From Lachnospiraceae bacterium (GTDB taxonomy: Bacteria > Bacillota > Clostridia > Lachnospirales > Lachnospiraceae): a stretch of DNA of 64,000 nucleotides. Below, one piece after another: positions 8,480 through 16,048 of the stretch. The notes below the pieces were generated by a model. The model saw only the letters and a list, made by a program, of their open reading frames with translations. It was not told the origin of the DNA and searched no databases. Within the stretch, counting starts at the first letter, position 1. Each line of letters starts with the position of its first letter. Location of the stretch: contig CAJTEM010000011.1 in the NCBI GenBank assembly GCA_910575255.1, positions 1-64,000 of the forward strand, given 5' to 3'. The position numbers were made by a program, and so were the translations under genes.

Positions 8480-8674
8480 ATGGGAGTCAATTTGATTTTC
8501 CGAATCGCCGCAGTGGGAATTCTGGTTTCCGTGATCTGCCAGGTATTAAAGCACAGCGGGCGGGAGGAGCAGGCATTTCTGACCAGTCTGGCAGGGCTGA
8601 TTCTGGTGCTGTTCTGGATGGTGCCCTATATTTACGAATTATTTGATACCATTAAAAATCTGTTTGCGCTGTAG
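8480..8674 (+). CDS. spoIIIAC: SpoIIIAC, small sporulation membrane protein
   Basis: A 64-aa protein of normal family length with two membrane helices (LIFRIAAVGILVSVICQVL and LAGLILVLFWMVPYIYEL). It is a component of the SpoIIIA complex in the engulfing membrane. It starts with ATG 8480 behind AAGGAGGAG. Confidence 0.95.
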   Translation: MGVNLIFRIAAVGILVSVICQVLKHSGREEQAFLTSLAGLILVLFWMVPYIYELFDTIKNLFAL

Positions 8675-8685
8675 GAGAAATGCTT

Positions 8686-9072
8686 ATGACAGTCATTACA
8701 ATCAGTGTTGTGGGAATTATAACCGTGATGCTGGCAGTACAGATGAAGGGCATCCGGGGAGAATACGGTGTCTTCCTGGCAGCAGCAGGCGGATGTCTGA
8801 TCTTTTTCTATGGAATAGGAAAGCTGGAAACCATTCTGGATGCCATGAGGCAGATTCAGGAGATGATCCATCTCAACCAGGTGTATCTGACCACACTGTT
8901 AAAGATTACCGGGATCACCTATATTGCGGAATTTGCCTCCGGGCTCTGCAAGGATGCCGGATATGGGGCGATTGGAGGTCAGATCGAAATCTTTGGAAAG
9001 CTTTCCATACTGGCGGTCAGTATGCCGATTGTGCTGGCGCTTCTGGAAACGCTTAAGAGGCTGCTGGTATGA
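8686..9072 (+). CDS. spoIIIAD: SpoIIIAD, sporulation membrane protein
   Basis: A 128-aa membrane protein with about four helices (ITISVVGIITVMLAVQMKG at the start). An upstream in-frame ATG at 8680 is only two bases from the AGGAGA site, so 8686 is preferred. Its 3' end overlaps spoIIIAE by four bases (ATGA). Confidence 0.93.
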   Translation: MTVITISVVGIITVMLAVQMKGIRGEYGVFLAAAGGCLIFFYGIGKLETILDAMRQIQEMIHLNQVYLTTLLKITGITYIAEFASGLCKDAGYGAIGGQIEIFGKLSILAVSMPIVLALLETLKRLLV

Positions 9073-10310
9073 GAAAAAAAGGGACAGGTATCCGGCTTGG
9101 GTGGCTGGCAGGAGTGCTTTTGCTGGGGATTTTGTGCAGGGAAGTGACGGCATTCGGGGCAGAACGGGCGGTCAGAAAAACCTTGCCAGGGAGATACAAA
9201 ACAGAGCAGGGGAAAGGTTTGCCGGCGGGTACGGGAAGTATTGCGGTCGAAGAACTGCCAGGCAGTGACTGGAGTGAGATCGACCTGTTTTTACAGCAGC
9301 AGGATGGCTGGGAAACCGAAGGCTTTCGCTTTAGCGAACTGGTGAAGGCGCTGATGGAAGGAGATAAAAAGGCGGTTGGAGAAAGGCTCATGGCAGGCCT
9401 GCGCCAGTCCCTGATTGCAGAGGTTTCTCATGGCATTCATCTGGCAGGGGAGCTTTTGGCACTGGGACTGGTGGGAGCCGTGTTTGCCAATTTTTCTCAT
9501 ATATTCACGGGCAGCCAGATATCGGAGACAGCATTTTTTATGACCTATCTCCTGGCTTTTACCGTACTGGTGGCGGCATTTTCGGATAGCATGGAGATCG
9601 CACAGAGAGTTCTCATCCGGCAGATGGAGTTTCTGAAGGTATTGATCCCCTGCTATTTTCCGGCAGCAGTCTGGGCAGGGGGAGGTCTCTCTGCGGCAGC
9701 CTGGATGGAGTTCTTTCTTTTTCTGATTGCATCCGTACAATGGCTGTATCTGAAACTGCTTCTGCCTCTGACGAGGGTATATCTTTTGCTGGTAATGGCT
9801 GGGAACCTGGCAAAGGAGGACATGCTTTCCCGTCTGACTCAGCTTTTACAGTCGCTGATTCAGTGGGGAATGCGTTCTTTGATCGGCCTGGTGGCAGGCT
9901 TTCAGCTCATTCAGGGGATTGTGTTGCCTTATGCGGATTCTGTACAGACAGCCGGGGTGCAGAAACTTTTACAGGCGATTCCGGGGGTGGGAGACGGTGC
10001 AGGAGCCGTGACAAAGATGCTTCTGGGAACTGGGGTGCTGATGAAGAATACTATGGGGGCAGCGGCAGTGGCAGTGCTGATGATTCTGAGTCTGGTGCCG
10101 CTCTTAAAGCTGGCCGTGCTCTTGCTTTTGTATCGGTTTGCAGCCGGGATTCTGCAGCCGGTAGCAGATAAGCGTCTGATCTCGTGCATCGGAAGCGTAG
10201 CAGACGGACAGAAGATGCTTCTGGGTCTGGCGGCCTCGGCTCTTATGCTTTTTTCCGTTACTATTGCATTGATATGCGTGGGAACCAATGGGGCTTATCT
10301 GGGAGTGTAG
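9069..10310 (+). CDS. spoIIIAE: SpoIIIAE, polytopic sporulation membrane protein
   Basis: 413 aa. A cleavable or anchoring N-terminal helix (LGWLAGVLLLGILCREV) precedes a soluble region and then seven or so hydrophobic helices from about residue 115 on (HLAGELLALGLVGAVFANF ... LGLAASALMLFSVTIALICV). SpoIIIAE is the largest membrane component of the channel and is proposed to be its transporter-like core. Length and position match the family. Coupled to spoIIIAD by a four-base overlap. Confidence 0.94.
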   Translation: MRKKGTGIRLGWLAGVLLLGILCREVTAFGAERAVRKTLPGRYKTEQGKGLPAGTGSIAVEELPGSDWSEIDLFLQQQDGWETEGFRFSELVKALMEGDKKAVGERLMAGLRQSLIAEVSHGIHLAGELLALGLVGAVFANFSHIFTGSQISETAFFMTYLLAFTVLVAAFSDSMEIAQRVLIRQMEFLKVLIPCYFPAAVWAGGGLSAAAWMEFFLFLIASVQWLYLKLLLPLTRVYLLLVMAGNLAKEDMLSRLTQLLQSLIQWGMRSLIGLVAGFQLIQGIVLPYADSVQTAGVQKLLQAIPGVGDGAGAVTKMLLGTGVLMKNTMGAAAVAVLMILSLVPLLKLAVLLLLYRFAAGILQPVADKRLISCIGSVADGQKMLLGLAASALMLFSVTIALICVGTNGAYLGV

Positions 10311-10328
10311 TGGCGGGAGGGGAAGCAG

Positions 10329-10988
10329 TTGGAGGATTTGTATGGATGGGTAAAGAACCTTACGGGATATTTTTTGTTCCTGGCAGTGGCGGAGAATCTG
10401 ATTGCAGGAAAAAAGTATGTAAAATATTTTCATCTGTTTGCCGGGATGGTGACCATTCTGCTGGTTCTTCAGCCACTTGCCGGCAGTATGCAGCTGGAGG
10501 AGCGGATTGCCCGTTTCTATGAAATGCTGGTATTCCGATACCAGGCAGAGGATCTGCAGGCAGACCTTCTGCAGATGGAGAAAGAGCGGCTCAGTCAGAT
10601 GATTGCCCATTACGAGGAGGCGGTTGCCGAAGATCTTCGACAGATGGCAGGAGAATGGGGGATCATGGTTCGGGAGTGCCAGGTGGAGATCGGTGAGGAA
10701 GCGGGAAGTGAACAGTTTGGCGCCATTGTGCGGATACGAATGGCAGTGAGCATGAAGGGAGAGGAGGATGGCTATGGGAATTCAGAAGCCAGAGCGGACA
10801 GAAGAAATGAACAAAAAACTGTGGAAGCTGTTGAGCCGGTTGTGATCGGAGAGGAGGACAGGACAAAAACAGAGGCGGCCCCGGAGCGGACAGCAGAGTA
10901 TTCCGTTATAGAAAGGCTGCGCAGGAAAATCGCGTCCTATTATGATCTGGAGGAGGCTTATGTGGAAATTCAAGTGGTTGAAGGGTAA
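10329..10988 (+). CDS. spoIIIAF: SpoIIIAF, sporulation membrane protein
   Basis: 219 aa with a TTG start at 10329, preceded by GGGAGGGGAAG; the nearby ATG is out of frame. Two N-terminal helices (LTGYFLFLAVAENLIAG and YFHLFAGMVTILLVLQPL) are followed by a soluble domain that, in this family, forms a ring-building fold facing the intermembrane space. The C-terminal third is acidic and low in complexity before a conserved ending (ASYYDLEEAYVEIQVVEG). Overlaps spoIIIAG by 29 bp. Confidence 0.92.
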   Translation: MEDLYGWVKNLTGYFLFLAVAENLIAGKKYVKYFHLFAGMVTILLVLQPLAGSMQLEERIARFYEMLVFRYQAEDLQADLLQMEKERLSQMIAHYEEAVAEDLRQMAGEWGIMVRECQVEIGEEAGSEQFGAIVRIRMAVSMKGEEDGYGNSEARADRRNEQKTVEAVEPVVIGEEDRTKTEAAPERTAEYSVIERLRRKIASYYDLEEAYVEIQVVEG

Positions 10989-11616
10989 GGATAAGTGGTT
11001 GCTTCTGCTGACATCAGGCATTATTTTGTGCATTCTGGCTTTTCCAGCCGGCCGGCTGTCCGGAAAGAGGGAAACGAAGGACAGCAGGCAGTTAAACGGC
11101 AGTTCTGCGAAAGGAACCGGTCAGAAAGAGGAGACAGATGGCAGTCTTTCGGCGGGATGGCAGAGTGTTTCGGACAGCGGTTTTGACGAGGATAACGGGC
11201 TTAAAGGAGGATCTCCCGAGAGCTATGAGGAGGAGCTTGAGCATCGGGTGCGGGAAATACTGAAAAATGTGGAGGGCGTCGGTCAGGTGGATGTCATGAT
11301 TGTTCTGGAATCTTCCGCCGAGAAGGTGATTCAGGTGGATAAAAGTCAGACTCATTCCCTGACAGAGGAACAGGACAGCAGCGGCGGGACTCGCAGGATC
11401 GAAAATCAAGAGCAGGATCAGAATACGGTTATGATTTCCGGCACTGGAGAGAATACGCCTGTCATTGCCAAGGAACTGCGTCCGGAGCTTTCCGGAATCA
11501 TCATCAGTGCACAGGGCGGAGGCAATCCGACCGTACGGGCAGAAATTTCTGCGGCGATGGAAGCATTATTTGGCCTGCCTGCTCATAAGATAAAAGTACT
11601 AAAGCGGGTGGAATAA
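10960..11616 (+). CDS. spoIIIAG: SpoIIIAG, ring-forming sporulation protein
   Basis: 218 aa. One N-terminal helix (KDKWLLLLTSGIILCILAF), a charged linker and a C-terminal ring-building domain (about residues 90-218: ILKNVEGVGQVDVMIVLESS ... VIAKELRPELSGIIISAQGG ... ALFGLPAHKIKVLKRVE). SpoIIIAG forms a large ring across the intermembrane space. ATG 10960 lies behind GGAGGAGGC inside the end of spoIIIAF; an ATG at 10942 has no site. Confidence 0.94.
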   Translation: MWKFKWLKGKDKWLLLLTSGIILCILAFPAGRLSGKRETKDSRQLNGSSAKGTGQKEETDGSLSAGWQSVSDSGFDEDNGLKGGSPESYEEELEHRVREILKNVEGVGQVDVMIVLESSAEKVIQVDKSQTHSLTEEQDSSGGTRRIENQEQDQNTVMISGTGENTPVIAKELRPELSGIIISAQGGGNPTVRAEISAAMEALFGLPAHKIKVLKRVE

Positions 11617-11630
11617 AGGAGTGTCAGATC

Positions 11631-12407
11631 ATGAGAGAACGAAAACTTGGAATGAAACTGAAAGACGGCAACATGAAGAAGCTGTTTCGCAGAAATCAGA
11701 TTATCATCACAACACTGGCAATCATGATTGCAGCAGCGGGATATCTGAATTATGCGGGAAAGAAGGAGCTGGAGGCCAGCAGCGATGATATGATCTATGA
11801 GGCAGGGCTGATGGATATTTCAGATGAGGATCTGCTTCGGGAGAATCAGGCAGCAGGCTACGACTACATGGGAGAGATCGAAGAGGCACAGTCCCTGGCA
11901 GACGAAGAATATCCGGCCTCTGCAGAGGGGCAGAGCAGTACAGACAGCTTTGCTGCGGATCAGCAATATGCAGAGATTGACAGCTGGGATGAGGGAGAGG
12001 ATGCAGGAATGGAGAATCCCGGAGAGGCAGTGCTGACCAGTGGCATGACGGTATCGGATTACATAGCAAATGTACAGCTGAGCCGGGAGCAAATCCGTGC
12101 CAAAAATAAGGAAACACTGAACAATATTATTAATAACACCAATATTGAAGAGGCTGCCAAGCAGGAGGCGATTCAGAGCATGATTGCCATGACAGCAGTG
12201 GCAGAAAAGGAGAATGCGGCAGAAACTTTGCTGCAGGCGAAGGGATTTTCAGATCCGGTGGTCAGCCTTACAGACGGAAAGGTAGATGTGGTGATCAATG
12301 CCACAGCCATCACAGACCAGCAAAGGGCGCAGATTGAGGATATCGTTAAGAGAAAGACTGAGGTTCCGGCAGACGGAATTGTCATTACCCTGATGAATCT
12401 GGAATAA
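11631..12407 (+). CDS. spoIIIAH: SpoIIIAH, SpoIIQ-binding sporulation protein
   Basis: 258 aa. A membrane helix at about residues 21-40 (QIIITTLAIMIAAAGYLNYA) is followed by a variable acidic linker and the conserved C-terminal domain (about 145-258: QLSREQIRAKNKETLNNIIN ... ITDQQRAQIEDIVKRKT). In B. subtilis this domain docks to forespore SpoIIQ to join the two halves of the channel. Last gene of the operon. spoIIQ is not in the window. ATG 11631 or the later ATG at 11655 could be used; 11631 follows AAGGAGTGTC. Confidence 0.94.
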   Translation: MRERKLGMKLKDGNMKKLFRRNQIIITTLAIMIAAAGYLNYAGKKELEASSDDMIYEAGLMDISDEDLLRENQAAGYDYMGEIEEAQSLADEEYPASAEGQSSTDSFAADQQYAEIDSWDEGEDAGMENPGEAVLTSGMTVSDYIANVQLSREQIRAKNKETLNNIINNTNIEEAAKQEAIQSMIAMTAVAEKENAAETLLQAKGFSDPVVSLTDGKVDVVINATAITDQQRAQIEDIVKRKTEVPADGIVITLMNLE

Positions 12408-12455
12408 ACGTACCGTGTGAAAAACCAAAGATTCCCTATGCAAAACTGCCGTAAT

Positions 12456-12628
12456 TTGTTATAATAATACGTAACAGTTCAGAGGCAATGTCGTTTGGTT
12501 GAGTCTTTTCAGAAGGTACGCCATGGAAAAAGGAGCGGGTAGAGACTGGAAATGGTCTGCTGCTTTTTCCATGGCTGGGCATCTTTTCGCCTAAACGAAA
12601 AGACATGGTACTGAATTGTTATAATAAT
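12456..12628. repeat. Palindromic element flanked by 13-bp direct repeats
   Basis: TTGTTATAATAAT occurs at both ends (12456-12468 and 12616-12628). Between them, outer arms pair imperfectly (CAGTTCAGAGGCAATGTC... with ...GACATGGTACTGAATTG). The core GCCATGGAAAAAG(G)AGC pairs with GCT(G)CTTTTTCCATGGC. The junction reads AGGTACGCC on the left, so the element is inverted relative to the copy at 5529. The direct repeat could be a target-site duplication. It also contains TATAAT, so each copy may provide a -10 box; the right copy lies ahead of the Asp23 gene. Confidence 0.75.
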
Positions 12629-12684
12629 CCTGTGATAATGAGGCCAAGAGGTGTAAAGCAGTCAGGAGAATATCAGGAGGTAGT

Positions 12685-13077
12685 GTGGCAGTGGAGAACA
12701 GGGATGAGAGAAGCACTCACAAGGTATATGAAAAGGAAAGGATTGGTGAGGTACAGATAGCGGATGAGGTGGTGGCGATCATTGCCGGTCTGGCGGCCAC
12801 CGAGGTGAGTGGCGTGGATTCCATGGCAGGCAATATCACTAATGAGCTGGTAGGCAAGCTTGGGATGAAGAATTTGTCTAAGGGAGTCAAGGTGGATGTG
12901 ACGGAGGAGCATGTATCTGTGGATTTATCTTTGAACATGAAGTACGGCTACAATATTCCGGAGGTCAGTGAGAAAGTGCAGGAGAAGGTGAAGTCAGCGA
13001 TCGAGAACATGACCGGACTGACCGTACTGGATGTGAACATCAAGATTGCCGGAGTGAATCTGGCAGAAGAAAAATAA
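12685..13077 (+). CDS. Asp23/Gls24-family protein
   Basis: A 130-aa protein of the alkaline-shock/Gls24 family (about residues 17-125: GEVQIADEVVAIIAGLAATE ... VTEEHVSVDLSLNMKYGYNI ... GLTVLDVNIKIAGVNL). Family members in Firmicutes are small cytoplasmic or membrane-peripheral proteins linked to cell-envelope stress. The start is GTG 12685 or GTG 12691, both behind AGGAGG at 12675-12680. It often sits between spoIIIAH and nusB in clostridia; here nusB does not follow. A strong terminator ends it. Confidence 0.9.
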   Translation: MAVENRDERSTHKVYEKERIGEVQIADEVVAIIAGLAATEVSGVDSMAGNITNELVGKLGMKNLSKGVKVDVTEEHVSVDLSLNMKYGYNIPEVSEKVQEKVKSAIENMTGLTVLDVNIKIAGVNLAEEK

Positions 13078-13080
13078 GTA

Positions 13081-13121
13081 ACTGCCCCGCTGCCGGATTC
13101 TTCCGCCGGCAGCGGGGCAGT
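13081..13121. terminator. Bidirectional terminator hairpin
   Basis: A perfect 16-bp GC-rich stem, 13081-13096 with 13106-13121, and a 9-nt loop. It separates the Asp23 gene (+) from the converging YdcZ-like gene (-), so it probably serves both. Confidence 0.8.
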
Positions 13122-13157
13122 TATGGATTTCGGAATTAGAGAACCGGATAGCGGTTA

Positions 13158-13592
13158 TCAGGATCCCCATCGGAACACGATGATTCCGGCGATGGCAATC
13201 ACCGCGCCGATCAGTTTTTTCCACTCAAATGGTGATTTTTCGACACCGAACATGCCGAACAGCTCGATCCCGTAGGCAACGATAATCTGGGTGACCACGA
13301 TCAGCAGAGTAGCCTTGGCAGGACCCAGGCCGTCCATGCTTTTGATGACCGTAAAGGTGATGAAGGCGCCGATCAGGCCGCCAAGCAGCATATACCAGGG
13401 ACGGACCTCAAAGATAGCACCCACGGGACTTTTGTCAGCGAAGAACCACAGGATGACACAGGTCAGAAAGGCAGTAAGCTGAACCCAGCCGGCAGCGACC
13501 CAGATGCCGGTCTGTTTGGTTGCTTCTGTATTCAGAACACCCTGGATACTCATCAGGGCGCCTGATAGCAGTGCAATCAGAAATCCCCACAT
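13158..13592 (-). CDS. YdcZ/DUF606-type small DMT transporter
   Basis: A 144-aa membrane protein with five predicted helices (GFLIALLSGALMSIQGVL, GWVQLTAFLTCVILWFF, WYMLLGGLIGAFITFTVI, ATLLIVVTQIIVAYGIEL, LIGAVIAIAGIIVFRW). This half-length form of the drug/metabolite transporter superfamily probably works as a dimer. The substrate is unknown. Transcribed opposite to its neighbours and diverging from maf across a 92-bp gap. Confidence 0.85.
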   Translation of the reverse strand: MWGFLIALLSGALMSIQGVLNTEATKQTGIWVAAGWVQLTAFLTCVILWFFADKSPVGAIFEVRPWYMLLGGLIGAFITFTVIKSMDGLGPAKATLLIVVTQIIVAYGIELFGMFGVEKSPFEWKKLIGAVIAIAGIIVFRWGS

Positions 13593-13684
13593 AGAGAAAA
13601 CCTCCTGATTTTAAAAATTGACTTGTTTTCTTAGTTTTCTCAGAGCGGGAAAAATTATTCATTACATTAGGAGAGAACAGAACT

Positions 13685-14443
13685 ATGAACAACGAGATTA
13701 TATTGGCATCTGCGTCTCCCAGGCGCAGAGAGCTTTTGCATCAGGTGGGGCTGAAGCCGCGGATCCTTCCCAGCCGGTTAGAGGAGATAATTACCTGTAC
13801 AGAGCCGGAGGAGGTGGTGAAGGAGCTGTCGCGGCAGAAGGCGGAGGAGGTGGTCGGAGAACTGTCGCGGCAGAGGGCAGAGGAGGCGGTCGGAGAGCTG
13901 TCGCGGCAGGGGGCGGAGGAGGCGGTCGGAGAACTGTCGCGGCAGAGGGCAGAGGAGGCGGTCGGAGAGCTGTCGCGGCAGGGGGCGGAGGAGGCGGTCG
14001 GAGAGCTGTCGCGGCAGAGAGTAAGAGAGAGATGCGCGGCCGGCAGCTTCCCGGCAGTGGTGATCGGAGCCGACACGGTGGTGGCAGTAGAAGGGAGGAT
14101 TCTGGGGAAGCCGGACTCAAAGGAGGAGGCGGTTCGGATGATCACATTGTTGCAGGGCAGGGCACATCAGGTATATACCGGGGTCACTATGATCTTCCGG
14201 AAGGATGGGGAATGTCTGACTTTTGCGGAGCGTACAGATGTCCACGTGTGCCCCATGAGCCAGGAACAGGTGATTGCCTATGTGGAGACCAAAGAACCGA
14301 TGGATAAGGCCGGGGCTTATGGAATCCAGGGACGTTTTGCCGTCTATATCCAGGGAATTGAGGGAGATTACAATAATGTGGTTGGCCTGCCATTGGGGCG
14401 GGTATGCCGGGAGCTGATGAAGAGAGGCTTTCAGATATTCTAA
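13685..14443 (+). CDS. maf: Maf-family nucleotide pyrophosphatase with expanded helix
   Basis: 252 aa. Maf proteins hydrolyse non-canonical or modified nucleoside triphosphates. The family signature is intact: ILASASPRRRELLHQVGL at the N-terminus, VIGADTVVAVEGRILGKP with the catalytic Asp, LLQGRAHQVYTGV, and DKAGAYGIQGRFAVYIQGIE near the end. The usual length is about 190-200 aa. The excess is a run of six 12-residue units (about residues 41-112, consensus AEEAVGELSRQR/G), which looks like amplification of the family's own PEEVVKELSRQKAEEV helix. The enzyme is probably still active because the insertion is in frame and helical. Start ATG 13685, with GGAGAG upstream. Confidence 0.93.
   Translation: MNNEIILASASPRRRELLHQVGLKPRILPSRLEEIITCTEPEEVVKELSRQKAEEVVGELSRQRAEEAVGELSRQGAEEAVGELSRQRAEEAVGELSRQGAEEAVGELSRQRVRERCAAGSFPAVVIGADTVVAVEGRILGKPDSKEEAVRMITLLQGRAHQVYTGVTMIFRKDGECLTFAERTDVHVCPMSQEQVIAYVETKEPMDKAGAYGIQGRFAVYIQGIEGDYNNVVGLPLGRVCRELMKRGFQIF
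13805..14020. repeat. Six-copy 36-bp tandem repeat inside maf
   Basis: Six in-frame units of 36 bp encode (P/A)EEVVKELSRQK, AEEVVGELSRQR, AEEAVGELSRQG, AEEAVGELSRQR, AEEAVGELSRQG and AEEAVGELSRQR. The R/G alternation gives a 72-bp higher-order period, implying a recent duplication of a two-unit block. Copy number is likely to vary between strains. Because 36 is a multiple of three, changes keep the frame. Confidence 0.95.
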
Positions 14444-14535
14444 ATGGCCTGACAAAAGCGAAACCTGGCCGGAATGTGTTTAAGGAATCGTCTGTAAGGC
14501 AATACTGTCAGAAAAGAAGGAAAAAGGGTGACAGT

Positions 14536-15699
14536 ATGCACAGAAAAAGCTTTATCAGCCAATATCTGCAGGATCTGGTTCCGGTGGCCTTTGAGCTGGA
14601 GTCGGCACAGGAATTTCACATGATGGGAACCGGTCCGGCACAATTTAAAGTAAAACTGAAGCGGGAGATTCCTAAGAGAGAATTGCTAAAGAGTACCTCC
14701 CTGGCATTGGGAGAGGCATATGTACGAGGGGATCTGGAGCTGGATCGGGATCTCTATGAAGTTCTGGACATGTTTTTAGGGCAGATGGATCGCTTTCGGT
14801 TAAATCCGTCAGCGCTTCATGGACTGCTTCATTCTTCCCTGGCAGCGAAACACCAGAAGCAGGAGATTTCCTCTCATTATGATATCGGAAATGATTTTTA
14901 TCGGCTGTGGCTGGATGAGACGATGAGCTATTCCTGTGGTTATTTCCAGAATCCCGGGAACACGCTTTTTGAGGCACAGGTGGAAAAAACAGACCGTATT
15001 TTAAAGAAACTGCATCTGGAGATGGGGATGACACTTCTGGACATTGGCTGCGGCTGGGGTTTTCTGTTGATGCGTGCGGCCAGGCGCTATGGAGTGAAAG
15101 GGCTTGGCATTACCCTGAGCGAGGAACAGTACCAGCAGTTTTCACGGGAAATTAAGGAACAGAAGCTGGAGGATCGTTTGGAAGTACGCCTGATGGATTA
15201 CCGAAAGCTGGAGAAAAGCGGCCTTCAGTTTGATCGTCTGGTAAGTGTGGGCATGATCGAGCATGTGGGGCGGGGAAATTATGAGACCTTTTTGAAAAAT
15301 GCATCTGCCGTATTAAAGCCGGGCGGGCTGTTTTTGCTGCATTTTATCAGTGCGCAGAAGGAGCACGCAGGGGATCCTTTTATCCGCAAATATATCTTCC
15401 CGGGCGGGGTGATCCCGAGCCTGAGGGAAATGATGAACCTTCTGCCGGAGTATGAATTCCGGACTCTTGACGTGGAAAGTCTGCGGCGGCATTATACCCA
15501 GACGCTGCTTTGCTGGCGGGAGAATTTCTGCAGACATAAGGAGCTTGTGACAGCTCAGCGGGGAGAGGAATTTGTAAGAATATGGGAGCTGTATCTGGCA
15601 TCCTGCGCAGCGGCATTTCATCAGGGGGTGGTGGATTTACACCAGATTCTTATGTCCCGGGGAGTAAATAATGAGCTGCCAATGGTGAGAGTCGTGTAG
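14536..15699 (+). CDS. cfa: Cyclopropane-fatty-acyl-phospholipid synthase family
   Basis: A 387-aa SAM-dependent methyltransferase that would add a methylene across the double bond of membrane phospholipid acyl chains. The SAM-binding motif I is LLDIGCGWGFLLMRAARRYG (about residue 160), preceded by the family's SSHYDIGNDFYRLWLDETMS and followed by SVGMIEHVGRGNYETFLKN. It lacks a membrane segment. An open frame extends upstream to 14404 inside maf, but ATG 14536 starts the conserved region after AAGGGTGAC. Slightly shorter than typical Cfa because the extreme N-terminal domain is reduced. Confidence 0.88.
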   Translation: MHRKSFISQYLQDLVPVAFELESAQEFHMMGTGPAQFKVKLKREIPKRELLKSTSLALGEAYVRGDLELDRDLYEVLDMFLGQMDRFRLNPSALHGLLHSSLAAKHQKQEISSHYDIGNDFYRLWLDETMSYSCGYFQNPGNTLFEAQVEKTDRILKKLHLEMGMTLLDIGCGWGFLLMRAARRYGVKGLGITLSEEQYQQFSREIKEQKLEDRLEVRLMDYRKLEKSGLQFDRLVSVGMIEHVGRGNYETFLKNASAVLKPGGLFLLHFISAQKEHAGDPFIRKYIFPGGVIPSLREMMNLLPEYEFRTLDVESLRRHYTQTLLCWRENFCRHKELVTAQRGEEFVRIWELYLASCAAAFHQGVVDLHQILMSRGVNNELPMVRVV

Positions 15700-15732
15700 G
15701 GGCGGCAGAGTGGTTGCCGTCCATGGGTTCCA

Positions 15733-15778
15733 GAGCTGATAGCTGCCGGCCTTGAAAAATGTACCTCGTGAAAAGTAA
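15733..15778. repeat. Solo arm of a palindromic element
   Basis: GAGCTGATAGCTGCCGGCC...CTCGTGAAAAGTAAC matches, with substitutions, the arm at about 128-165 and, in reverse complement, the left arm at 34287-34330. No partner arm is present, so this is a degraded or half copy. A small hairpin (GGCGGCA...TTGCCGTC, near 15700-15722) sits just upstream and may terminate cfa. Confidence 0.5.
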
Positions 15779-15830
15779 CATAAACGGAAAGCTTGCAGGA
15801 AAAATTGCAGGGGAAAATTCGTGATTATGC

Positions 15831-15860
15831 TTGACACGATTCAGGATTTTATGTTACTAT
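15831..15860 (+). promoter_or_regulatory. Promoter of glpK
   Basis: TTGACA (15831-15836), an 18-bp spacer and TACTAT (15855-15860). The architecture matches the promoter at 18433-18462 ahead of the second glycerol operon. Confidence 0.7.
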
Positions 15861-15882
15861 TAGACATATCAAATAACATAAC

Positions 15883-15940
15883 GCCTTAGAGATGACAGAG
15901 CAGGTAGATGAATGCGGGCGACCGTTCATCCCTGCTTTTT
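15883..15940 (+). promoter_or_regulatory. Leader terminator, probable GlpP antitermination target (glpK)
   Basis: The box CCTTAGAGATGACAGAG (about 15884-15900) leads into a hairpin, 15899-15912 with 15925-15936, and then a T-run: an intrinsic terminator about 110 bp before glpK. The same box and layout occur at 18478-18544 ahead of the glycerol-3-phosphate dehydrogenase genes. GlpP, a glycerol-3-phosphate-responsive antiterminator acting on leader RNA of glp genes in Bacillus, is encoded at 22202. The assignment follows from this combination; binding itself is inferred. Confidence 0.75.
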
Positions 15941-16048
15941 CTATACCATTTGGCAAAAGTTTAACAATCATTTATCCTGGGATTTTGCCTGTGGATGGAA
16001 TGCGGGAATGGGATAGTCATTGCCAAGGCGTGACAGGAGGAGAAGGAT

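Noticed and set aside
13805-14020. Possible CRISPR array
   Set aside because: The 36-bp units are directly adjacent with no spacers and encode protein.
13741-14145. Long antisense frames through the maf repeats
   Set aside because: Repeats of a stop-free unit keep several frames open; low-complexity Ser/Ala/Pro product without start signals.
13618-14307. 229-codon frame overlapping maf, rich in Gly, Arg and Ala
   Set aside because: It is the shifted reading of the 36-bp tandem repeats; the Maf frame has the recognised family motifs.
14404-14535. N-terminal extension of the cyclopropane synthase into maf
   Set aside because: No family similarity before residue MHRKS and no ribosome site at 14404.
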